DNA from: an uncultured Prevotellaceae bacterium
GTDB taxonomy: Bacteria > Bacteroidota > Bacteroidia > Bacteroidales > Bacteroidaceae
NCBI GenBank assembly: GCA_900318685.1
Contig: ONLL01000020.1
Coordinates: 1 to 61,201, forward strand
Reading direction: 5' to 3'
DNA: 61,201 nt
Shown here: positions 28,501 to 36,152 of the stretch, piece after piece
Position numbering within the stretch: position 1 is the stretch's first letter
Layout: each line of letters starts with the position of its first letter
The notes under the pieces: generated by a model
Told to the model about the DNA's origin: nothing
What the model saw: the letters and a program-made list of their open reading frames with translations, nothing else
The model's database searches: none
Position numbers and translations under genes: made by a program

Positions 28501-28971
28501 ACCGGCGATACGTCCCTGCAGGGCTTCGTCGATGGTGGTCAGTCCCAGTCCCTCGAACTCCTTCATGGAGATGGTCTGCGAGGCATAGGATATTTCTCGC
28601 TCAGGGATGGGAAGTCCGTTACCGTTTGCACGCTTCTTAGCAGTGATCTTCACCTCCTTCAGGGTGGTGGCACTCTTCATGTGAATGTTGTACGTAGTTT
28701 TGTTGATGGGCAGGATCTGTGCTGCCATACCTACGTAGGTGAAGCGGATCTTGTCCTTGGTGTTCTTCACCTTCATGGTGAAGTTACCGTTCAGGTCAGT
28801 GACCGCTGAGTTAATGACACGTCCCGTGGCGTCGATTTCACACACGGTTGCGCCCATCAACCCTCCGAACTCATCGGTCACAGTACCGTGAACCGACGTG
28901 ATGTCCTGAGCCCGCAGCGACGTAGCGGCCATGAGCATCAGTACCAATATGATGGATTTTAGTATTCTCAT
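25585..28971 (-). CDS. SusC/RagA-family TonB-dependent transporter, first pair
   Basis: 1128 residues. Signal peptide MRILKSIILVLMLMAATSLR-AQ, then a CarboxypepD_reg-like domain (VHGTVTDEFGGLMGATVCEI, about 25-110). The plug domain holds ALQGRIAGLDIIGNSGDLGA, STMRLRGASSL, NPLIVVDG and NPEDIASITVLKDAAACAVY followed by GSQGGNGVIELTTKRG. The barrel ends RSRSMTLGITVNF. ALQGRIAGLDII and NPLIVVDG are classic SusC/RagA signatures. It sits 18 bp after the 906-residue FAS1 lipoprotein and directly before SusD. It is better conserved at the plug than the second SusC of this operon. Confidence 0.95.
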   Translation of the reverse strand: MRILKSIILVLMLMAATSLRAQDITSVHGTVTDEFGGLMGATVCEIDATGRVINSAVTDLNGNFTMKVKNTKDKIRFTYVGMAAQILPINKTTYNIHMKSATTLKEVKITAKKRANGNGLPIPEREISYASQTISMKEFEGLGLTTIDEALQGRIAGLDIIGNSGDLGAGSTMRLRGASSLSTLTDANPLIVVDGNIREVNLENFDLAGANNEKFAELLNINPEDIASITVLKDAAACAVYGSQGGNGVIELTTKRGTRGKPKVTYSLKLTGTYQPKGYDLLSGDDYTMMLKESYFNPRQDDNASDASRIPEINYLDNTGGFSEWRQYRDNTDWRKAVTQVGLRQNHYVTITGGGEKASFRIGGGYDHETGTMIKQVLNRFSTRVALDYNISQRIRVSTNFALTYTKNDMNSDGLLNIALKKMPNMSIYEKDPVTGLDTENYYNMIQSGPYIGSSVFSGDQRGYVNPVASANLAKNQQRNYDMSPELIIDYNLLGLDDDHWQLKWRGSVYMNIANRYTDSFYPQELKTIQWEDKVNTSSTGSSKSVSFNTKQTLTLTPAFRNKDHSMMMMGRFELTSGSSSSQTTSGYGLPSTNQNIVSPSAGGLISDLNSGYSQWRSMYYTFSSHYAYKGRYVADFTVRIDGTTKFGPGKRWGYFPSVSLKWIVSDEPWMEKLKPGLSMFAIRPSWGRNGRQPGQNYLYTSKYGSASAYIDKQAMKPLNIRLSDMQWEWVTSYNLGVDLGFFDGRLNLVLEGYSSTNSNMLLSNFRIPSNSGFKTVPYHNNGKMRNTGWEFHINSNRVIQAGKFSMDVNANFGNNRNEILEMDEYIMDQKNSTYGYANGEHLKRVQLHNPFGAIYGFKYHGVYQYNYNTFKNAVVGMTKEEIIDYYRQFTAEGKTAPVAVNANGDIIVDGNNVPLRMRYDYRVDGTGHDQSFPGFNGGDAIYEDINHDGQINALDITYLGSSLPKLTGGFGFSFTYGAWRLTTQFTYRVGNKIINKARLNAEAMTGNNNQSQAVNYRWRKEGDVTSIPRAMFGSSSNFNTLISDRFVEDGSYLRMSYAQLSYNIRKKQLTWIGLNGIQLYASINNPFVLTKYSGVDPDIAFGGEDPAIDNAQTPRSRSMTLGITVNF

Positions 28972-28989
28972 ACGTTCTGTCCTCCTCTC

Positions 28990-31710
28990 TTATAAGTTAA
29001 GTGCTTCTCTGACTATCTGGCGCCAAGGCTTCATGTTGTCGTACTGCAGCGCACCATCGATGAGGTGTACCACGACGTCACTACCCATGAACAGGCGTGA
29101 ACTGTTGCCTGAGCCCTCGAACCAGTACTCGCGACAGATGTTGTTGTACAGTCCTTGAGTAGTCACCACTTTATGGTGATTGCCCATGTTGTCGGTCACG
29201 GTCATGCTTGTTGCATCGTAATCGACCTGGATGGGATAGAATCGACCAGTTTCAGGGTTACGTTTCATACTCTCATACATTCCCTCTGAAGCAGGATCCT
29301 TGGCCATTCCCACGGCCAAAGCACGGTCTTGCACATGGTAGCGCAAGAAGTCGGTGATGATGGCCTTGACTGCTGCTTGCACCTTGGTGCGAACAGTAGC
29401 GCGGTCGGCATCGCCATACCATCCCTCAGCAATGCAGATGCTATCGATGATTTCATCGTCGTCGCCCATTTCGAGTTCGGAGAACTCTGGCAGTATCTTC
29501 TCCTGCTGCAACTTCTCGATGGCAGCGTTAGTGGGAACGTACACCGTGTAGTTATAGTTGTCCAGAACCTTCAGGTTCTTGTTCTCCAAAGCCTGCAGAC
29601 CGGGGTTGTACCTGTTGCTCAGCTTGGTGACGAGCAGGTCGCTATAGTCGTTCTCCAGCAGGTTCAGGAAATTCTGGTACTCAGGATGAGCCTTCAGTGT
29701 CGTATAGACAGAGTTCTCGGCACCCATGGGCACCTGATTCTCTACCTGGTAGCTGACACCGTTGACCTTGTTGTAACGCTCAGTAGCAGGGATGGCTTTG
29801 TGGTTGTGCTCTATCTGCCATCCACCCTCGAACACGATGTTGCCGTCGGCACCCTTCGTGGCGCGTATCATGGAACCACCCTTCGTCTTGAAGTAGTTAT
29901 ATCCTGCATCGATGTAATTTTCGATAGTCATCGACTTGTCAGGAATGACGATGATGAGCTGGTTCAGCATCTGATCGAACATGGTGTTGATCACATTGGC
30001 AGCAACCGTGGCCTGTGACGGGCGCTCGCCGATAGGGGTCACGTTGCCGAACTCATCGACGATAGCATTCCAACGCCTTGCCTGAACACGGCTTGCTATA
30101 GGCTTTGTCTTATCATAGTAGAACTCAATCAAGTCAGCTGACTCTACAGTCAGACTGTCGGCACCAGACTGGTCCTTCAGGACGTTTGACCTACCATAGG
30201 ATGAAGGATCTACGAAGGTCAGCATGGCATCATTCGTGGGGATAATCAGCGCATACTTCGAGTCCATTGAAAGCAGGTAAGGCAGGAAGTTACGCTGGTC
30301 GATACCCCAATAGATGACGTTCATCGTCGAGGCGTGTGCCAGGGCGGGGTAGGCCACTGATGAATACTCGGCAGGTGTGAACACCTTGTTCGTCAAGTAG
30401 ACCACACCGTTACATCCCATGAAGCAGGAGTCGATGTCCTCAATCTTGATGCCCAGCGTCTCCTTGGCATCATTCAGCACATTGGCAAACTTCGAAGGCA
30501 CGGCCTCGGAGAAGGTCGAGAGCATGTTGACGTTGATGAGCTTAGCCAGGGTGTTGTCGGGGATGGAGTCCCATTCCTTGTACTCGTCCTGCAGGTCGCG
30601 GCCCTCATCGTTCCACCAAGCCTCCAAAGCAGCGTTTGTGGGAACAATCATGGCACCAGCGTCATAGTGGAGGTCAATCTGCGAGTTGGCGTCGACATAC
30701 TGGTTCCATCCTGGATCATATTTCAGCACCGTGGAGACGGGGTTGCCGTTCGGGTCGCGGCTGTTCTCCGCACCGCCTGCAGAGCGCTGGCTGAAGTAGC
30801 GCAGCACGAATACAGAGTCCTCATTGTTATAAATACGGTTGTATTCACGTGTTCCCTCTGCTGTGTAGTAAGGTGCGGAATAACGGTCGAGGAGGTGGCT
30901 CCATAGCGACATGTTCTGGTGCGAACGGATAATCTCTGCCATGTTAGGCGTTGACTCGATGACACCGTCCACCTTCTGGATATAGCCATTCTTACAGGTG
31001 ATGTCACGCTCAGAAACGCGCTTTCCATTAACCCAAGCCTCAGCAGTAGATGTTGCCTGGCGGTTTGTAAGGACTGACAGATCCTCGTCAGTGATCTTGT
31101 TGTAGCGCATGTAGGCCGGCAGGAAGTGAATCATAGGTGCGGTGGTAGCATCCTTGAAGAGGGGGATGGCTTTTCCGCGCGACCTTACTTCTTCCCATGC
31201 CGGAGTCAACGGCATCTTCTCTACAGGCATGATGTACACAGAGTCATAGATACTCATGGCCGTCTCACGGCGCATGGTGCGTCCTTCCTCTGGTGTGCCA
31301 GCATCGCCCTGAGCCCTTGCGTTTGACATCAGCTCAATGAGGTAGGCGTTGTTGATCATCGCATTGTTCAGAAGCATCTTCTTCTGAGCTGCAGTGAGCT
31401 GCTCATACTTGGAAACTCCCCAGGAGTTACCCCGATACCATTCCGCATAGGCCTGGTCGTCGGCAGCGAACAGCGTCTTCGAGCCAGTGTGGCCCAGCAC
31501 CTCGGTCTGGCCGAGGTCGTCGATGAGACGCAGCACGGTGGTGTAGTTGCCGTCTTCCTGCAGCCGCTCGTAGATGGAGTTGCCCAGCCATTCCGGCTGT
31601 CCTGTGAGCACGTCGTCCTTGCACGACTGCATCACCATTGCTCCTACTAGCAGTCCGCAGGTGGTCAGGGCTACCCGTCGTCCTTGCTTGATGAAAGTTT
31701 TTCGTTTCAT
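28990..31710 (-). CDS. Multi-FAS1 lipoprotein, first gene of the FAS1-SusC/D operon
   Basis: 906 residues from the ATG at 31710 (MKRKTFIKQGRRVALTTCGL, lipobox VMQSC); upstream in-frame codons precede the promoter and are rejected. Several FAS1-like units can be traced: VLRLIDDLGQTEVLGHTGSK then LFAADDQAY (about 55-200), a unit with MIVPTNAALEAWW, one with ALIIPTNDAMLTFVDPSSY, and a last one with VYVPTNAAIEKL (about 720-890). The sequence ends with HKVVTTQGLYNNICREYWFE and VVHLIDGAL, the usual FAS1 closing strand. At least four FAS1 domains are inferred. As first gene behind a recognisable -7 box it probably defines the operon. A surface adhesin or ligand-binding role is inferred. Confidence 0.88.
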   Translation of the reverse strand: MKRKTFIKQGRRVALTTCGLLVGAMVMQSCKDDVLTGQPEWLGNSIYERLQEDGNYTTVLRLIDDLGQTEVLGHTGSKTLFAADDQAYAEWYRGNSWGVSKYEQLTAAQKKMLLNNAMINNAYLIELMSNARAQGDAGTPEEGRTMRRETAMSIYDSVYIMPVEKMPLTPAWEEVRSRGKAIPLFKDATTAPMIHFLPAYMRYNKITDEDLSVLTNRQATSTAEAWVNGKRVSERDITCKNGYIQKVDGVIESTPNMAEIIRSHQNMSLWSHLLDRYSAPYYTAEGTREYNRIYNNEDSVFVLRYFSQRSAGGAENSRDPNGNPVSTVLKYDPGWNQYVDANSQIDLHYDAGAMIVPTNAALEAWWNDEGRDLQDEYKEWDSIPDNTLAKLINVNMLSTFSEAVPSKFANVLNDAKETLGIKIEDIDSCFMGCNGVVYLTNKVFTPAEYSSVAYPALAHASTMNVIYWGIDQRNFLPYLLSMDSKYALIIPTNDAMLTFVDPSSYGRSNVLKDQSGADSLTVESADLIEFYYDKTKPIASRVQARRWNAIVDEFGNVTPIGERPSQATVAANVINTMFDQMLNQLIIVIPDKSMTIENYIDAGYNYFKTKGGSMIRATKGADGNIVFEGGWQIEHNHKAIPATERYNKVNGVSYQVENQVPMGAENSVYTTLKAHPEYQNFLNLLENDYSDLLVTKLSNRYNPGLQALENKNLKVLDNYNYTVYVPTNAAIEKLQQEKILPEFSELEMGDDDEIIDSICIAEGWYGDADRATVRTKVQAAVKAIITDFLRYHVQDRALAVGMAKDPASEGMYESMKRNPETGRFYPIQVDYDATSMTVTDNMGNHHKVVTTQGLYNNICREYWFEGSGNSSRLFMGSDVVVHLIDGALQYDNMKPWRQIVREALNL

Positions 31711-31747
31711 AGGTTTTGGTTTTATTGAATATTGTTTATTTTGTTTG

Positions 31748-31755
31748 CAAAGGTA
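31748..31755 (-). promoter_or_regulatory. -7 box of the FAS1-SusC/D operon
   Basis: TACCTTTG on the minus strand, 38 bases before the ATG at 31710, fits TAnnTTTG. No good -33 TTTG at 19-21 bp. The gaps within the eight-gene operon (18-54 bp) contain no comparable box, so this is the likely main promoter. Confidence 0.6.
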
Positions 31756-31833
31756 CTTATTTCTCTCCGTTCTCATCCATGTCAGGTGTAACAAGGTCTT
31801 TCTTTCCTATTACACATTATTATATATATAGGG

Positions 31834-31848
31834 CCTGCCCGAGGCAGG
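31834..31848. other. Short hairpin in the intergenic region 31756-32013
   Basis: CCTGCC-CGA-GGCAGG forms a 6-bp stem with a 3-nt loop. It lies upstream of the FAS1 operon promoter. The rest of this roughly 260-bp gap holds another hairpin at 31940-31955 and nothing else recognised. Confidence 0.35.
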
Positions 31849-31939
31849 GCGGTTGTTTTCTATGTTTGGGGTCATCCCTGATGAGGGCTGACAGTAGGGT
31901 CCTGGCCTTGCCAGAAATGAAAAACGAAGGAACCGGAGA

Positions 31940-31955
31940 CGGTGTCTGACCACCG
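31940..31955 (-). terminator. Possible terminator after the 1305-residue protein gene
   Basis: CGGTG-TCTGAC-CACCG stem, about 60 bases after the stop at 32014. On the minus strand a T-run (complement of AAAAA at about 31918-31923) follows at some distance. A weak call. Confidence 0.35.
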
Positions 31956-32013
31956 CCCCCGATCCCTTTTTAGAGGTTAATCAGGTCTTTTTGGTATGAC
32001 CATTCTTTGATTC

Positions 32014-35000
32014 TTACTTGCGTACTTTCCTGATGATGACAGCGCCGTTGTCGAGGGTGGTCTTCTGGATCATGATACCCTTCTGTACGGCGGTAGCCTT
32101 ACGTCCGTCGAGCGTGAAGAACTCAACCTTCAGCTTGGGCAGGTCGTTGATGCTCTTGATGCCTGATGCATCGCCGTCAACAGCCTTGTCGCTGTTCTTG
32201 CCGAAGTAGGTCAGTCCCCAGTTGTCCCACAGCGTCCAGTTGTTGTCGATGTTCACGTTCTTCTTCAGACCGATGCGCACCTTAGCTCCCTCGTTGACCT
32301 TGAAGGTCACTACGTTGTTGGTATACTTGCCGTTCTCAAACTCATAGCTACCAGTAGTCATGCTGTTGCAGACCACCATACCGTCGCCATTGCCTGTCGA
32401 TGCCTTGGCCCATACATAGCCGTCGCCAGGCTCGCCGTACTCCTCCTCAGAGCTGGCCTCTGCTGCCAGACGGATGAGAGGCTTGCTGAAGGTAACGGTG
32501 TCAGTGCCGTTGATAACGCTGGCATACAGGAATGCGTTGTTGTTCAGCTCAGGATTCTCAATCCAGGTGTTGTAGTCGTTCTCAGCGCTACCATAACGGT
32601 AGAAGCCCTGTACGCTGACCTGATAGGTTCCCTCATAGAGGCCCAGCAGCTCCTTGTAGTAGTCGAAGTCCTTGTTGAAGATCTCAGCGTTCTGAGCGGT
32701 CTCGCCACCCCATGCAGCACCAGTGCCGCTCCAGCCATTGACGTTCTCGTCGTAGGTCGGGTTGGGAATAGTCCTGGTGAAGTCAGAAGGATTAGCGTCA
32801 GTAGCATTCTCAGCACCAGCGGGGATGCCCAGCTTGGTAATCATAGCATCGATCTCATCGAGCAGACCCTGAACCTCAGCATCTTCGAACTCGTGATCTT
32901 CAATGCCGCTGAGGATTCTGCCCTGCAGAGCAGCAGCCTCGTTCTTGACAGAGGATGCAGCGTTTGAGTTGTCGAGAGCCTCGCCAAGTGTCGTCTCGGC
33001 GGCATCCCACAACTTCTTGAACAGAGCCACGGAGGTGAGAATCTCCTCACTCAGCTCATAAACATCGTTCAGCACGTCGAACATGGCGCGTCCGTCGCCG
33101 GCAGCCTTTGCCTCCTGAGCAGCCTTGTTGAGGGCCTCAGCCTTGGCATATACCGACTTGCCCATGTACTGCGAGAGGTCGAGTGAGAGCAGTGCCTCGT
33201 CGAGAGCGGGCTCCACGACGTCAGCCTTGAATCCCTGATAGACCAGGTGGAAGTTGTCCCAGATGCACCACCAGTTGTCGTTCATGTCACCCTTCACGCC
33301 GATACGCATCGAGTCGCCAGGCTTAGCCACAAGGCCGTAGGCACTCTTCTTGTACATATCCCATGCGAAGCAGATGGAAGCACCACCCATTGAGTTAGGT
33401 GACTGGTAGCCGTTGACGGTCTCCCATGACCAGCTCTCGATAGTGGGCAGATTATCCTGGTTAGGAACGATCTCAGAGAAGACATCGGGGAAGTTCGTCT
33501 TGGCATTGTTCAGGTAGAGGTAGATGGGTACAGTGGGGAGTCCCTCGAGGTCGCCACGGGTGTAGCCAGATGCTTCGCAACGGACGTAGCCCTGCACCTG
33601 AATCTCATACACACCGACTGGTGCGTTCTTCACCTCCTGCCATACGTCGAAGCCCCAAACGTGCCATGACTCGAAGCAGTGGTTGGTCTTGCCGATAGCA
33701 TCCATCATCAGTTGGTCGAGGTCGCTTCCGAGCGGTCCAGGAGTGATATTGCCTTTTGCCGAGTTGTTGGTCACGTCGACCGTCCAGCCCTCAGCCTTAC
33801 CGCCAGAGAGTCCATACTCGAAGTCAGGGTTAGCCAGCAGGTGAGTCACATCATCGCCAGGCTTTACCTGGTTCTTGTACTCATCCAGAATCTGCTCAAT
33901 CAATTTGGCAATAAAGGCGATCTCTGCCTCCAGCTCCTCATTGGTCAGACTGTGCTCATTGATGATGGTCTCAAAGCCGGGGCCACCCTCACCGTTGTCG
34001 TCCATCTCGTAGTAGTCAGCGAGCAAGCCCACAGACTCCAGGTATGAGTACTTGTCGTCGACGGTGTAGGTAACGTAAGCTTCCTCAACATCCTTCTGGT
34101 ACTTCTTCCAGAGCTCGATGTTCTTCTGCAGGTCATTGTAGGCCTGCTCGATGCTGGCCAGGAATGCCGTTGCCTCTTCGATCGAGTTGACAACGTGAGA
34201 AGCATTGCACAGGGCATTGTAGGCATCGAGGTAAGCCTGGGTGAAGATTGTACCTTCCTCAGGAACATAGGCGCTGAAGCCCTTGATCGACTCATCGAGA
34301 TAGAGCTGTGCTGCGTCGACACCCTGTCCGTAGAAGGTCAGCGAGAAGTCGTCGAACATTGACCAGTCACCATCGGTCATCGAAGACTTCTTCACACCAA
34401 TCGTAAGCTCACCAGCCTCGTCAACAGCTACGTACAGCTTGTTGGCATAGAGATGGAGATTGTGGAAGAAGTGGTCGCCAGCAGCCATGGTATTGGGCAC
34501 ATAAACGGTGACAGACTCACCATTCTCATCCTCGTAGGTCACAGCCACGTCGCCTACACCCTGAGCCTCAGCTTGACCACCGATCATCACGTTGGCGATA
34601 GCAACCTGTTTCTCGAAGGAATCCTCACCAGCCTTGGCATAGAACTTGGCATAGCGTGAAGCCTCATTGTTGGCCAGCCAGTTTGTAATTGCAGGACCAG
34701 CGCCATCATTGTAGTTACCTGAACGGTAATAACCATTCACGCCAACAGCATAGATACCGGGAGTAAGACCTGTAATCTTCTGGTAGGTGTCGTAGTTCTT
34801 GCTGTAGTGCTCTGCACCGTCAGAAACCGTGCCGCCGCGACCGAAAGCTGTGCCGCTCCAACCAGTGGTGGCGTCGCCGTTGGCAAAGTCAAAGTTGACA
34901 ATCTTAGCAGTCAGGTCGATAGGATTCTGCACAGAGGCCTGTGTTGAAGCCCATTCCACGTATGCTTTTTCGAGGTCGGCCAGAGCCTTCTCCACCTCAG

Positions 35001-35931
35001 CCAGCGTGGCCTGTGGATTGGTGAGCACAGCCTTGGCACCAGCAGTGGCAGTGAAGCCCTTGGCTTCGTATTCCTCGATAGCGTCCTTCAGTTTCTGCTT
35101 GGCATTGACCAGCGGAGTCAGGTTGTTGGCGGCCTGAGCCAGTTGGTCTGCGGTGCTTGCGGTGTTGGTGTACACAGCCAGAGCTGCTGTCACATCGATA
35201 TACAAAGCCTCGGCTTTTTCAATGGTCTCTTTCAGAACGCATGAAGCGATGTAGGCCTTGGCACCGTTTTCGTAAGCAGCAAAAGCAGCCTCATTAGCTA
35301 CAAAAGCCTCGTAGGAGTCAACAGTCACAGCCTTCCAGTCCACGCAGGCGCCCTCAGCAGTGGGAGACACATGCCTCAACACGCTGGTGTAAGCATCCAG
35401 GTTGCCCGCGCCGGTACCGGAGATTTCAGTGAGGTTGTAGGAGCCTGTGAATCCCAGATACGTGCCTGCAAACTCAGGCTTGTCGGCGATTAAGGCCACG
35501 TTCTGGAAACGGACGCAGTCGCCCACAATCTCGTAAGCCCACGAGTAGTTGCCCTGCGTGCCGTGATCAACCCAAGAAGAGTTGCCGTCGTCGGTAAAGA
35601 CGTTGCCATTACCGGTTGAACGCTCAGGGTTGGTGTTCTCATCCCAAAGCTCGTAAGAGCCATCGGGTGCATCTGCCTCAGTAGCTGGCTCGAGCCAGAC
35701 CTGAATACCAAAGGTTCTGACACTGGCCTGTGTTCCCCAGTTGTTACCAGCCGAGAAGAACATCTTGGCAGCGGGGTTGTAGAGATAGTAGCGTTCACCG
35801 TCGGCAGTGAACGTTGTGAACTCCAGTCCCGTCGGCTCTGGCATAGTCCAAACGCCATCGGGCACCTCAGCGTTGGCACTCACGCCAACTAGCCACATTG
35901 CACTCAAAACGAGTAGTTTTGAAAGTTTCAT
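32014..35931 (-). CDS. Giant secreted modular protein with carbohydrate-binding-like domains, paralogue 1
   Basis: 1305 residues from the ATG at 35931 (MKLSKLLVLSAMWLVGVSAN-A, signal peptide); an ATG at 35937 adds two residues. No lipobox. An N-terminal domain (YYLYNPAAKMFFSAGNNWGT, about 40-190) is followed by alternating helical FIVAR-like stretches and jelly-roll-like modules. The latter show as VNFDFANGDATTGWSG with GLTPGIYAVGVNGYYRSG, as LLANPDFEYGLSGGKAEGW with GVYEIQVQGYVR, and as IPNPTYDENVNGWSG with YQVSVQGFYRYG. The last 45 residues (VEFFTLDGRKATAVQKGIMI...RKVRK) resemble short C-terminal tails of secreted Bacteroidota proteins. Family not named; galactose-binding-like ligand binding is inferred from the fold pattern. 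It is paralogous to the next upstream gene. Confidence 0.82.
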   Translation of the reverse strand: MKLSKLLVLSAMWLVGVSANAEVPDGVWTMPEPTGLEFTTFTADGERYYLYNPAAKMFFSAGNNWGTQASVRTFGIQVWLEPATEADAPDGSYELWDENTNPERSTGNGNVFTDDGNSSWVDHGTQGNYSWAYEIVGDCVRFQNVALIADKPEFAGTYLGFTGSYNLTEISGTGAGNLDAYTSVLRHVSPTAEGACVDWKAVTVDSYEAFVANEAAFAAYENGAKAYIASCVLKETIEKAEALYIDVTAALAVYTNTASTADQLAQAANNLTPLVNAKQKLKDAIEEYEAKGFTATAGAKAVLTNPQATLAEVEKALADLEKAYVEWASTQASVQNPIDLTAKIVNFDFANGDATTGWSGTAFGRGGTVSDGAEHYSKNYDTYQKITGLTPGIYAVGVNGYYRSGNYNDGAGPAITNWLANNEASRYAKFYAKAGEDSFEKQVAIANVMIGGQAEAQGVGDVAVTYEDENGESVTVYVPNTMAAGDHFFHNLHLYANKLYVAVDEAGELTIGVKKSSMTDGDWSMFDDFSLTFYGQGVDAAQLYLDESIKGFSAYVPEEGTIFTQAYLDAYNALCNASHVVNSIEEATAFLASIEQAYNDLQKNIELWKKYQKDVEEAYVTYTVDDKYSYLESVGLLADYYEMDDNGEGGPGFETIINEHSLTNEELEAEIAFIAKLIEQILDEYKNQVKPGDDVTHLLANPDFEYGLSGGKAEGWTVDVTNNSAKGNITPGPLGSDLDQLMMDAIGKTNHCFESWHVWGFDVWQEVKNAPVGVYEIQVQGYVRCEASGYTRGDLEGLPTVPIYLYLNNAKTNFPDVFSEIVPNQDNLPTIESWSWETVNGYQSPNSMGGASICFAWDMYKKSAYGLVAKPGDSMRIGVKGDMNDNWWCIWDNFHLVYQGFKADVVEPALDEALLSLDLSQYMGKSVYAKAEALNKAAQEAKAAGDGRAMFDVLNDVYELSEEILTSVALFKKLWDAAETTLGEALDNSNAASSVKNEAAALQGRILSGIEDHEFEDAEVQGLLDEIDAMITKLGIPAGAENATDANPSDFTRTIPNPTYDENVNGWSGTGAAWGGETAQNAEIFNKDFDYYKELLGLYEGTYQVSVQGFYRYGSAENDYNTWIENPELNNNAFLYASVINGTDTVTFSKPLIRLAAEASSEEEYGEPGDGYVWAKASTGNGDGMVVCNSMTTGSYEFENGKYTNNVVTFKVNEGAKVRIGLKKNVNIDNNWTLWDNWGLTYFGKNSDKAVDGDASGIKSINDLPKLKVEFFTLDGRKATAVQKGIMIQKTTLDNGAVIIRKVRK

Positions 35932-36012
35932 AAGCATTTTAATTAAAGTTAGTAAATAATAGGTTACTGATTCTGTTTTGACGTTGTTAACACTTCGAGG
36001 GTTATTTGGGTG

Positions 36013-36020
36013 CAAAGATA
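36013..36020 (-). promoter_or_regulatory. -7 box of the 1305-residue protein gene
   Basis: TATCTTTG on the minus strand, 82 bases before the ATG at 35931, with no clear -33 box. It lies between the terminator of the upstream gene (36072-36106) and this gene, so the two paralogues are probably transcribed separately. Confidence 0.6.
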
Positions 36021-36071
36021 ATCAAAATTTTAATAACTCGTATCATTTTTCATAGTTTTTTTCTTAAAAAA

Positions 36072-36106
36072 AGGCAAGGAGGTGTAATTTTAACACTTCC
36101 TTGCCT
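36072..36106 (-). terminator. Intrinsic terminator of the 1174-residue protein gene
   Basis: Arms 36072-36085 and 36093-36106 pair at 13 of 14 positions around a 7-nt loop. On the minus strand the stem is followed at once by a run of seven T. It lies 47 bases after the stop at 36153 and is one of the clearest intrinsic terminators in the window. Confidence 0.8.
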
Positions 36107-36152
36107 GAAATTGTACACTCAACTCCCCTCCTTTGGAGAGGTTGAGGTGGAT

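Noticed and set aside
12264-31710. Classical polysaccharide utilisation locus with predicted substrate
   Set aside because: No glycoside hydrolase, lyase, sulfatase or hybrid two-component sensor is present, so no substrate can be assigned.
31711-31794. N-terminal extension of the FAS1 operon's first protein
   Set aside because: The extension would begin upstream of the -7 box and precedes a perfect signal peptide starting at 31710.
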